Positions 1 through 7,828 of a stretch of 64,000 bases of DNA are shown here, piece after piece. Numbering within the stretch: the stretch's first letter is position 1; the number at the start of each line of letters is the position of its first letter. Source of the stretch: Bacteroidia bacterium (lineage in GTDB: Bacteria; Bacteroidota; Bacteroidia; UKL13-3); contig JAKLJI010000007.1 of assembly GCA_023151275.1 (NCBI GenBank), positions 1 through 64,000 on the forward strand, in the 5' to 3' direction. A model generated the notes under the pieces. It did not search any database. It saw only the letters and a program-made list of their open reading frames with translations, and was not told the origin of the DNA. A program made the translations under genes and the position numbers.

Positions 1-582
1 GGTGTGCTGCATGGCACATGCACGCAGGAACTTCTTTGATGCGCAAGGTAACGACAAGCAGCGTGCAGAATATTTTATTGGTGCAATACAACCATTGTAT
101 CGTCTGGAGCAAGAACTAAAAGACAATGGAGCAACCCGGGAGGTAATCCTTCAAAAGCGCAAAGAGATTGCTGATCCGATCCTTAAAGACCTGCATATTT
201 GGCTCAAAGCAAACTTACCTCAAGTATTACCCAAAAGCACCATAGGACAGGCAATAGGTTATGCTTTGGCACGTTGGGAAAAGATCATGCGGTATACAAA
301 AGATGCAGCACTGCTCATCGACAATAACCTTATCGAAAACCAGATTCGACCAGTTGCTGTTGGCAGAAAGAATTATTTGTTCTGTGGTTCTCATGAAAGC
401 GCGCAACGCGCTGCTATCATCTACTCCCTGCTGGGAACCTGCAAGCTCAACAACGTAAATCCATTTGAGTGGCTTGATGACGTGCTGAAAAAACTACCCG
501 CGCGCAAAGCAAACAACATCGCCGATCTCCTGCCTCAAAACTGGAAACCTAATTCACAAGATGTAGTTTAGCGGGTGCTTAC
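1..582 (+). mobile_element. IS66-family insertion sequence, right end only
   Basis: The window starts inside this element. It holds the 3' part of an IS66-type transposase gene, and just after the stop codon comes CGGGTGCTTAC (572-582), whose reverse complement starts with GTAAGC as IS66-family terminal repeats usually do. The outer end is therefore placed at 582. IS66 elements normally make 8-bp target duplications; the candidate target copy here is 583-590, but the left end lies outside the window so this cannot be tested. Confidence 0.75.
2..571 (+). CDS. IS66-family transposase, C-terminal part (partial)
   Basis: This is the last 189 residues of an IS66 (TnpC) transposase; its 5' part is cut off by the window edge and the first codon shown is not a real start. 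The family carries out DDE transposition. The segment GRKNYLFCGSHESAQRAAI near residues 122-140, followed by YSLLGTCKLNNVNPFEWLDDVL, is the hallmark C-terminal block of the family, and DNNLIEN just before it fits the region holding the last acidic catalytic residue. The frame is intact to the stop, so this end of the gene is not decayed. It sits beside a defence island, a common place for such elements. Confidence 0.9.
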   Translation: MCCMAHARRNFFDAQGNDKQRAEYFIGAIQPLYRLEQELKDNGATREVILQKRKEIADPILKDLHIWLKANLPQVLPKSTIGQAIGYALARWEKIMRYTKDAALLIDNNLIENQIRPVAVGRKNYLFCGSHESAQRAAIIYSLLGTCKLNNVNPFEWLDDVLKKLPARKANNIADLLPQNWKPNSQDVV

Positions 583-966
583 GTTCTAATGAATTCTTTT
601 AAATGAATTGTTTTCATAGCAAATCAGCTAAAGGTAGGCGCCCGAAGGATATATTGGGAATGGATTGGATTTGGGGTGGGAAGGTAGGTTTGCAACCAAT
701 ATCATAATTTGATTAGCTGATGTCATTCTTCTTCGTGGTTAATAAATTATCCAACTCTTTCATTGCCAACCGAGGTCTTTTTTTATGAACCATTTTGTGG
801 CATTTGATTTTTAGTGATTATCAGTTTCCTTCTTGTAAATTGACGGTTCTTTTTTGTTTTGGATTACCTCAGACTCTCGAATGTTCTGGATACATCTAAA
901 GGCATGAGCGGCATGTTGGAAAACAAATTCAAAAACTGTTTGATAAATAAGTTTATCACCTCCTTG
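583..966. other. Gene-free stretch between IS66 end and hsdR
   Basis: About 380 bases downstream of both the IS66 element and the convergent hsdR gene. It has no open frame of convincing length, no clear hairpin followed by a T-run and no recognisable repeat. It probably holds the 3' untranslated region of the hsd operon. Confidence 0.5.
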
Positions 967-3390
967 TTACGAAGCTTTCTGTTTGTATAGGTGTTCTTGA
1001 AATTCAATAAACAGCCTGCTGATGTTTGCCACGTCTCCCAAAATTTCTTTGGCGTCTTCCAGAGATTGGTACTTGTTTGTTAACAGGATTGGTAGTTTTT
1101 CTTGGTCGAGTTCCTCAACGCCTGTTTCAATGTATTTACTCAATACGAAAGTGATAAACTCTTTTTGTTTGTTGTTGAGTAAGGCAAAAATTGTGGCCTC
1201 GGCTGCTTTGGCTCTGGCTTCTCTTGTCATGGCAATGTAGTCGCCATTGAAAACATATTCCAATACATCGTACAAATCACTTTTTTCCATATCTACCAAC
1301 TTTTGCAAAGTCAGTAAATCGTCTTTCGGGAAACCTGCTGCATCCAAATTCTCCAACAAAATTTTCCTTGTTAATGGATTGCTCCAAAGCTTGCGCAATT
1401 CTTCTTCGTCTTTGAAAAGTTTGGGTAACGCGCCAAACAAGTTGTTCAAAAACTCTTCAGCTGAAATAGGCTTACCATCTGCACTCCAAAACGAAGTTGA
1501 AATCATGGATTGTATTTCTCTTTCTTTTCCGTTCCGAAGTTTGATTTTAATTTTCTGTTTCTTCTGTCTTGGCTCACCTGGTTCTGAAATTACGGGTGAG
1601 TCATTCGGCTCAGGTATAGGATAGGGTCTAGGTTCGCCTTGTCCATCTCCCAATGGTTCACCGTCCCATTCGGGGTCGCTGAAATGCTTGTACGCATCAA
1701 CAAAGTCGTAAATGGTAAAAAACTCTTTGCCTTCAAACAAGCGTGTACCACGCCCTACAATTTGTTTGAACTCAATCATTGAGTTGACAGGTCGAAGCAA
1801 AACAATATTCCGAATGTTTCTGGCATCGACTCCCGTAGATAGTTTTTGCGAAGTGGTGAGAATGGTTGGCAATGTTTTTTCATTGTCTTGAAATTCACGC
1901 AACAGTCTTTCGCCTTCTTCTCCGTCATTGGCAGTTACACGAACACAATAAAATGGGTCTTTGCTTTTTGCGTTTTGGTTTACCAAATCTCTTATCAATG
2001 CTGCGTGTGCTTGATTGGCACAGAAAATTAGTGCTTTCTCGTTTTGGTTGGCTTCATCTAAAAAGATGTTTACCCGCTTGGCTTCTCGTTCTATAATTTC
2101 AATTGTGCGGTTAAAGTCTTTTTCCTCGTAGAGTTTGCCTTCTTCAATTTCACCTTCCACAACCGTGTCGTCTGGTGTATAGCGGTAATCATCCAAAGTG
2201 GTTTTAATGCGTTTTACTTTGAATGGGGTTAGGAAACCATCATTGATTCCTTCTTTCAGCGAATAGATGTAAACCGGTTCTCCAAAGTAGCGGTAAGTGT
2301 CCACATTTTCTTTTCGCTTGGGTGTGGCGGTTAAACCCAACTGAACTGCCGGACTAAAATATTCCAATATTCCCCGCCAATTGCCTTCATCATTTGCTCC
2401 ACCACGGTGGCACTCGTCAATGATGATGAAATCAAAATAGTCGGGTGGGTATTGACCGAAATTGAAAACATTGGGTGTTTCATTTGCATTAGCGAGGGGC
2501 GTTACCGCCTCGCTGGTGTATTTCGCCCTTTCAGGGCTAGTAGTCATAAAGGTTTGAAAAATGGTGAAGAAGGTGCTGCCGTTGGTAGGAACCTTTCCGC
2601 TTTTCTTTATTTCACTGGGTTTTATTCGCACCAACGCATCTTCGGGAAATGCCGAAAATGAATTGTAAGCTTGATCGGCTAATATGTTTCTGTCGGCTAA
2701 AAATAAAATTCTTGGTCTTCGGCTGCCGTTTCGTTTTAGGTTCCAACGGGTTTGAAAGAGTTTCCAGGCTATTTGAAAAGCAATGGCCGTTTTTCCTGTT
2801 CCTGTTGCAAGGGTGAGTAAAATTCTGTCTTTATTTTGGGCAATGGCTTCAACGGTTCGCTGAACGGCTATTTCCTGATAATACCTTAACTGCCAACTTC
2901 CGCTTTTATCTTCAAACGGCACATTGGCAAATTTCTCTCTCCACAGTTCTACATTTCGACTGCGCTCAATGTCCGCTTCGGTGGCTGAGCCTGTCGAAGT
3001 CACCGGGAAGGTTTTGTTCCAAAGTTCTTCAGGATTTAAAAAGGCTGCTACCAAAACTTCTTCGCCTGTTTTCATGCAGATTTGGTAAATGGCTTTTCCG
3101 TTGGTGCTGTAAGTGGTTTCTACTTGCAGTTTTTGGGCGTATTTCTTGGCTTGCATTACGCCTTCGCCCACTTCCAATTCATCACTTTTGGCTTCTACAA
3201 CAGCCAGTTTGATGCCCTTGTAAACCAACACATAATCGGCAATTTCTTTTTTGCCACGGCCTCCGCCAGTTTGAATTTTACCTTGGGTAATGTGGTATTC
3301 ACGAAGGACTTTAGAGCCTTCCACAAGGCCCCAACCGCAAGCCTTTAGCTTAGGGTCTATGAGTTCTGCGCGGGTTTCTGCTTCGTTCAT
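967..3390 (-). CDS. hsdR: Type I restriction enzyme R subunit (EcoEI-like)
   Basis: The 807-residue motor and nuclease subunit of a type I restriction enzyme; it translocates DNA with ATP and cuts far from the unmethylated site, working with HsdM and HsdS. An N-terminal PD-(D/E)XK nuclease shows D52 and E66-A-K68. The SF2 helicase follows with Walker A ATGTGKT (195-201), DECH (325-328), TATPKR (354-359) and QIVGRGTRL near residue 560; a C-terminal EcoEI_R_C-like helical region ends the protein. The start lies 2 bases after the STAND gene stop, making it the last gene of the operon. Oddly, residues about 129-146 and 283-303 are encoded by palindromic REP-like DNA read in frame and look like insertions relative to the family. 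The frame remains open, so activity is plausible but untested. Confidence 0.93.
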   Translation of the reverse strand: MNEAETRAELIDPKLKACGWGLVEGSKVLREYHITQGKIQTGGGRGKKEIADYVLVYKGIKLAVVEAKSDELEVGEGVMQAKKYAQKLQVETTYSTNGKAIYQICMKTGEEVLVAAFLNPEELWNKTFPVTSTGSATEADIERSRNVELWREKFANVPFEDKSGSWQLRYYQEIAVQRTVEAIAQNKDRILLTLATGTGKTAIAFQIAWKLFQTRWNLKRNGSRRPRILFLADRNILADQAYNSFSAFPEDALVRIKPSEIKKSGKVPTNGSTFFTIFQTFMTTSPERAKYTSEAVTPLANANETPNVFNFGQYPPDYFDFIIIDECHRGGANDEGNWRGILEYFSPAVQLGLTATPKRKENVDTYRYFGEPVYIYSLKEGINDGFLTPFKVKRIKTTLDDYRYTPDDTVVEGEIEEGKLYEEKDFNRTIEIIEREAKRVNIFLDEANQNEKALIFCANQAHAALIRDLVNQNAKSKDPFYCVRVTANDGEEGERLLREFQDNEKTLPTILTTSQKLSTGVDARNIRNIVLLRPVNSMIEFKQIVGRGTRLFEGKEFFTIYDFVDAYKHFSDPEWDGEPLGDGQGEPRPYPIPEPNDSPVISEPGEPRQKKQKIKIKLRNGKEREIQSMISTSFWSADGKPISAEEFLNNLFGALPKLFKDEEELRKLWSNPLTRKILLENLDAAGFPKDDLLTLQKLVDMEKSDLYDVLEYVFNGDYIAMTREARAKAAEATIFALLNNKQKEFITFVLSKYIETGVEELDQEKLPILLTNKYQSLEDAKEILGDVANISRLFIEFQEHLYKQKAS
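2488..2541. repeat. REP-like double hairpin inside hsdR coding sequence
   Basis: Two adjacent palindromes lie within the hsdR frame: 2491-2514 (arms AGCGAGG/CCTCGCT) and 2525-2537 (GCCCT-TTC-AGGGC). They encode the segment SPERAKYTSEAVTPLANA just before the DECH box, where related HsdR proteins, as far as I recall, have only a short loop. Similar GCGAGGGG/CCCTGAAAGGGCG sequences are recalled as dispersed intergenic repeats of Bacteroidota; that identity is from memory. Confidence 0.6.
2951..3004. repeat. Two REP-like palindromes inside hsdR coding sequence
   Basis: Positions 2951-2972 (ACATT...AATGT around TTCGACTGCGCTCA) and 2980-3004 (GGTGGCT...AGTCACC around GAGCCTGTCGA) form back-to-back short hairpins. 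They contain the TTCGAC...GCTCA core that is common in dispersed bacterial REP-like repeats. In the hsdR frame they encode VTSTGSATEADIERSRNVE, between the nuclease and helicase domains. The frame is kept open. Confidence 0.6.
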
Positions 3391-3392
3391 TA

Positions 3393-6128
3393 TTAATCCT
3401 TCTTTTTTACCGTAGAAGTTTGGTCTATTTTAAGTTGTTCCTGAACGCTAATACCTAACTTATTGCAAATTCTACTTTTTGTTTTATAGTCTGTGTCGAA
3501 CATATACATATAGTCAATGACGAGATTTTGAAGAACAACTGTGCTTAGTTTATTCTTATCCATTTCGTCCTTGTAATCTTCAATCAATTCAATATGAGTG
3601 GCAATGCTTGAATAACCCAACTTAATTGCGAGGTCTATTAGTTTAACTGAATTGTATGGTTGTGCGGCTAGCGCTTTATCAAATGTATTTTTCAATTTGT
3701 CGTAACCTATTGCATTTGAAACACGCTTTGTAATTCCAAATGATGAAATAAAGCAAAGTCGGAAAACAAAGTTTTTTGATGCTTCTTCTATTCCTTTTTC
3801 TAAGCTATGTTTGTCTTTAAAATGCTTTTCCTTTATCAATTGGCTGATATGCTCAACAATGTCTTTTGAATTTCTTTGAAGTAATTGTAAATAAAAATCG
3901 AGTGTTTTTAGACCTACATTGTAAGTCGTGGTAACCAATGCCAATTTTTGCTCACCATCTAACTCACCCCAATGTTTTTTAGCAACTTGACCCAGAATGT
4001 CAATAGTTTTCAATGCTCTTGTGATTCTTGCAAAAAAGTCAATTGTAGAAATATCATCATCCAATGAAAAGTTATCGTAATTGGTTTTTTCTTCCTCAAG
4101 TTCCTTTTCAAGTTTTTCTAACTCTTCTTCTTCCTGTAATTCTTCATTACGCTGCTCATCAACATTTACAATTTCCAAAACTTGTTCAGGTATGCTTTCA
4201 ACAAGTTCGTTTATTTCGTTTATGTCATCTTGAAGTTGTGCAACATTCGCTTCTGGAAAAAGCGTGTTTGCAATTTTGATTAACTCACTTATGATGAAAT
4301 TGTCTTTTGAAAGGTGGGTTACAAACATTATGATGCTGGCATATTCATCACGGAATACACGGTAGCACATTTGGGAAACTAGTTCTTTAATTTCTTGCTT
4401 GTTAGCAATTTCATTGGCAATATACTTAGCAACGAAGAAGTAATAAATGTATTTCTCTTTGATGTAAACACGACTATTAACGTAGAGCAATTTTGCTGTG
4501 TCGAATGTCTCAAGAATAGTTTCTTTTCGATAAGTCAAATCGTGCTTATCACAATACATTCTGTGAAAAGCGTCAAATTCTTCAAGCGAAACATCTTTAA
4601 CTCCTTGCTCAAAAAGGAAGAAACAAAATTGTGTCAGGTAATTGTAGTAAAGACTTATTTCCTTTCTGTCTTTTATTGCCTTGCTAAAACATTCGTTTAT
4701 CAATACTTCATAATAAAAACCGTGTATTGAATAATTCGGATTCTGAACATTGCCGCTTTCAAGTGCTTGTAAAATTGAAAGCAAATAGAACGGATAAGAT
4801 GGAATGTAGTTCTTACCAATTATCGCCTTGATGTGAGAAAGGTAAGCATCATTTTTTCTTAGGATTTCATTGTGGTCTTGGAATCGGGTTTCAATTCCGA
4901 TAGTGTTCCACTTATTTACTAAATCATATCTGAATTTAGGACCAAACTCTAAAATCGCATATAGCTTGAAGTTCTTAAATGCGTCTTGTTTGTTTAGGTT
5001 TTCAATAGGCATTAAAGAATTGCCTGTTACAATAATGTGATGGAACAAATCTTCTAAGTTCTTCATCAAAGCTGGCCAATATCTATTCTTTCCTTTGGTT
5101 GCTTTGTGAAAATCATCAATAATTACGATTACCCTTGTTTTGTCAATTTCAGATAAGCTGAAAGGAATTTCATATTGTTCAGTAATTTTTTGTTCAATCA
5201 AACTCTGTAAAGTGTCGGGACGAATATTTGAACCAACATCTGAACCACTTATTAAAACTGGATAAAATCCAAGTTCAAAATACTTTTGAAAAAGATATTT
5301 ACAGTTTGCTGATTTGCCTGATGAATCATTGCCAAGAAAGGCAAATTTTGTTCCTTCAACATCAATGGCATTTGTAAGAGTGTCAAGATTATCAACTTTT
5401 ACAGTAGTCGTTTTCTTACCGTTGTTTAGGTCTTTTAAATCGGGAGCTATGTAAATATCTTCAAGGCGTAAATTATCAACTTTGCTGTGGGCAAACCTTG
5501 CTTCAATATCATTTAAAAATTCCTTGAAACTCACTTTAATTTCAGGAATTACCTGTCGCTTTTCCTGTGGTGAAACTGTTGCTGTTGTTGCTGTTTCGAC
5601 TGATGCGTTTTCTTGAATTAGAATATCTTTAACATACCGTGTTAAATCCATTCTTAGCTTTTTTTCAAAATCTTTGGTTGAGTCAAATGGTTTGTGATAT
5701 GCTCCTAAATCTTCAATTTTCTTTTTGAAGTCTTTTACTTTTTGAGCTTGCATCAAGTCTGCATCTTGCGGTATTGCTGAAGAATTGAAATAGAACATTA
5801 TTTGAATGTCCTTTTTGCTTGTATATCTATCGTAAGCAAGATTAAATTCTTCTTCTGTTCCTGAACCTGCTCTTTTTGTTGGAGAACCAAATTTCTTCCA
5901 CATTATGCCTACAAAAATTTGATAATCGCTACCAATTTGTCTATTGATAACATCTTGCCCATCTTCACCAACAGATGGATAGGTGTCATTTTCCCATTTC
6001 AGCAATTCAAGTCTGAAATTATCTCTGGAGCCAATTGATTTGTTGATTTCGTCAACTACTTCTTCTGCTGCAAGTCTTTCTGCATCTGTGTCGCCTGGTG
6101 AGGCTAAGAATATTTTAAAAAGTCTCAT
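3393..6128 (-). CDS. DUF4062 / STAND-like P-loop ATPase embedded in the hsd operon
   Basis: A 911-residue protein with no family name I can assign as a whole. Residues 1-110 match DUF4062 (start MRLFKIFLASPGDT, later GTEEEF), a TIR-like flavodoxin-type fold found at the N-terminus of signalling ATPases. A P-loop ATPase follows: Walker A GNDSSGKS at 266-273 and hydrophobic Walker B RVIVIIDDF at 332-340, then helical regions, an acidic coiled coil near 666-686 and a helical C-terminus that could act as a sensor. This order (effector-like, NTPase, sensor-like) is typical of STAND proteins, many of which are anti-phage. Its ATG directly follows the TAA of the small nuclease gene and its stop is 2 bases from the hsdR start, so it is an integral operon member. 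Its function as a phage sensor or regulator of the restriction enzyme is inference. Confidence 0.75.
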   Translation of the reverse strand: MRLFKIFLASPGDTDAERLAAEEVVDEINKSIGSRDNFRLELLKWENDTYPSVGEDGQDVINRQIGSDYQIFVGIMWKKFGSPTKRAGSGTEEEFNLAYDRYTSKKDIQIMFYFNSSAIPQDADLMQAQKVKDFKKKIEDLGAYHKPFDSTKDFEKKLRMDLTRYVKDILIQENASVETATTATVSPQEKRQVIPEIKVSFKEFLNDIEARFAHSKVDNLRLEDIYIAPDLKDLNNGKKTTTVKVDNLDTLTNAIDVEGTKFAFLGNDSSGKSANCKYLFQKYFELGFYPVLISGSDVGSNIRPDTLQSLIEQKITEQYEIPFSLSEIDKTRVIVIIDDFHKATKGKNRYWPALMKNLEDLFHHIIVTGNSLMPIENLNKQDAFKNFKLYAILEFGPKFRYDLVNKWNTIGIETRFQDHNEILRKNDAYLSHIKAIIGKNYIPSYPFYLLSILQALESGNVQNPNYSIHGFYYEVLINECFSKAIKDRKEISLYYNYLTQFCFFLFEQGVKDVSLEEFDAFHRMYCDKHDLTYRKETILETFDTAKLLYVNSRVYIKEKYIYYFFVAKYIANEIANKQEIKELVSQMCYRVFRDEYASIIMFVTHLSKDNFIISELIKIANTLFPEANVAQLQDDINEINELVESIPEQVLEIVNVDEQRNEELQEEEELEKLEKELEEEKTNYDNFSLDDDISTIDFFARITRALKTIDILGQVAKKHWGELDGEQKLALVTTTYNVGLKTLDFYLQLLQRNSKDIVEHISQLIKEKHFKDKHSLEKGIEEASKNFVFRLCFISSFGITKRVSNAIGYDKLKNTFDKALAAQPYNSVKLIDLAIKLGYSSIATHIELIEDYKDEMDKNKLSTVVLQNLVIDYMYMFDTDYKTKSRICNKLGISVQEQLKIDQTSTVKKKD

Positions 6129-6614
6129 TTACTTTGTTTTATCAGGGTTTTCTTTCAATATCCGATTGAAATTCGTTACTACATATTTTTGAAATTGAGG
6201 TTTTACGTGTTCGGTTTTCTCTTTCGTGTTCTTGCCATTGAACCAAATTGAACGCTTACCTGCATTTTTTCCTGTCTTGTTCTGAACCGCTTCTTTTACA
6301 AATTCTTTGCTTGATAAAATCCACATTTTGTCCATTCTTTCTGAATAGAAAACAAACCAATAGTTTTTTCTGTATTCGTGAGTTATTGCAGCAAACAAAG
6401 CACCATCACCAAAAAGAACATGTTTACTCCGTGCTTTTATTTGCACTTCAACAAATGAGCCGTCAGGTTTTTTAATTACTGCATCTATAGCATCATCATC
6501 TACCATTGGCAAATAAACATCTAATCCTTCTTTGAGCATTAAACCGATAACGTAATACTCAATGCGTTTTCCAAAGGCTGCCGAATGGCGAAATGATTTT
6601 GCTTCTTTTGTCAT
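6129..6614 (-). CDS. Small PD-(D/E)XK nuclease-like protein (DUF4365-like)
   Basis: A 161-residue protein with a likely restriction-endonuclease fold. It shows an N-terminal glycine-and-glutamate helix (GKRIEYYVIG, E19), an acidic residue D44 in DAIDAVI and the strand FVEVQIKAR with E56, Q58 and K60, the pattern of (E/Q)xK nucleases such as DUF4365 and Holliday-junction-resolvase relatives. The C-terminus is basic. Its ATG overlaps the hsdS stop by 4 bases (6611-6614) and its stop abuts the next start. It could be a nuclease effector for the DUF4062/STAND protein or an accessory to the restriction complex; which one is not shown by the sequence. The DUF4365 assignment is by pattern, not by a search. 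Confidence 0.65.
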   Translation of the reverse strand: MTKEAKSFRHSAAFGKRIEYYVIGLMLKEGLDVYLPMVDDDAIDAVIKKPDGSFVEVQIKARSKHVLFGDGALFAAITHEYRKNYWFVFYSERMDKMWILSSKEFVKEAVQNKTGKNAGKRSIWFNGKNTKEKTEHVKPQFQKYVVTNFNRILKENPDKTK

Positions 6615-7828
6615 ACTGCAACCGCTTTTTCAGTTTTCAACTCCCCCGAAAATACCTTTTGCAAGATTGATTTTTTCAGTTCTTCTAAGTCTGCAATTTT
6701 CTGCTCATAAATATTTTCAAGTCTCTTTGATTCATTCAACACAGTTTCTATTTCATTTACAATTCTTTCCTGCTCTTTAAGACTTGGACAGGGGATTTTT
6801 ATGTCTTTTAAGATTTTTGCAGATGGCACGTTCGGAATAGCTGCACCGCCTGAATAATCAAAAATGATTTTTTGAAAAATGTTGCTACGCAACCAATATT
6901 TAATAAAATGAACTGAAACATTTTTCTTAGGTGTTAACTTCAATAGAGCCTGATTTATGATGCCTTTGGGTATTCCGTCTGGCACAACTGCAACACGTCC
7001 TAAAGTAACACCTGAACAACTCATTATAATATCACCTGGAAATAGTTCAAATCTCTTCATTTCATTGAATTTTTCTTCATCAATGAAATATCGTAACTGA
7101 TTAAAGTGGTCGTGAATAGCGTGTTTCTGTTCATAAACCACATAGCCGCTGTCTTTGAAAACATTCTTCTTTAAACTGCCACCAAAAGGCCCACGAACAA
7201 AGTCGCAAAGTTCACCCCACTTTTTCGTTTCCCAACTCCCATTCTCAAACACCCCTTGCAAATAGCTTTCAAAAAGTTCCTTAGCGTTTTTGAGGTTTTG
7301 TTCGGCATTGGTTTTTGCCTTGTCGATGGCGGCAAAGCAATCGTCTAAAATGGAAACTATGCGTTGTTGTTCGGGGAGAGGGGGAAGTGGGATTTGAAAG
7401 TTATTTATTTGTTCGGTGCTTAGATTTGGTTGTGCTGCTCCTGCCGCAATTCTTAAACTTTCTTCAACTTTTGTAGTAAGGAAGTAATAAAGAAACGATT
7501 TGTTCAATTGTTTCTTCGGAATAAATTTTCCTACTCGTTGATTTAAATAAAAAACTGTTTCACTATTGTTAATACCCAACTTACCCGTTGTTGCACCTGA
7601 CATTGCAATGAGTAAATCACCTTGATAAACTTTAAACCTATCTAAATTCACTTTGTAATCTTTAATATCAAAGAATACAAGTTCCTTAGTATCTATTTCA
7701 TCATTTTGAATATTCGTAATACGCAAAATTGGCAAACCGCTTTCCTTATATGTTTTGCTTTGAAATGCAAATCCATTTTGAAAGTCGCAAACTTCCCCCA
7801 ACTTCTTTATTTCCCAACCTTGCTTCAT
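6611..7828 (-). CDS. hsdS: Type I restriction enzyme specificity subunit
   Basis: The 405-residue subunit that recognises the two halves of the target site and holds HsdM and HsdR together. Two target-recognition domains are seen (about 1-150 and 198-350), each followed by a conserved helical spacer: LPEQQRIVSILDDCF near 151-165 and LKEQERIVNEIETVL near 355-369. The first residues (GWEIKKLGEVCDF) and the mid-protein WETKKWGELCDF are the matching starts of the two repeats. It overlaps hsdM by 4 bases (ATGA) and the nuclease-like gene by 4 bases. Both halves are complete, so there is no sign of a phase-variable or truncated allele. Confidence 0.93.
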   Translation of the reverse strand: MKQGWEIKKLGEVCDFQNGFAFQSKTYKESGLPILRITNIQNDEIDTKELVFFDIKDYKVNLDRFKVYQGDLLIAMSGATTGKLGINNSETVFYLNQRVGKFIPKKQLNKSFLYYFLTTKVEESLRIAAGAAQPNLSTEQINNFQIPLPPLPEQQRIVSILDDCFAAIDKAKTNAEQNLKNAKELFESYLQGVFENGSWETKKWGELCDFVRGPFGGSLKKNVFKDSGYVVYEQKHAIHDHFNQLRYFIDEEKFNEMKRFELFPGDIIMSCSGVTLGRVAVVPDGIPKGIINQALLKLTPKKNVSVHFIKYWLRSNIFQKIIFDYSGGAAIPNVPSAKILKDIKIPCPSLKEQERIVNEIETVLNESKRLENIYEQKIADLEELKKSILQKVFSGELKTEKAVAV

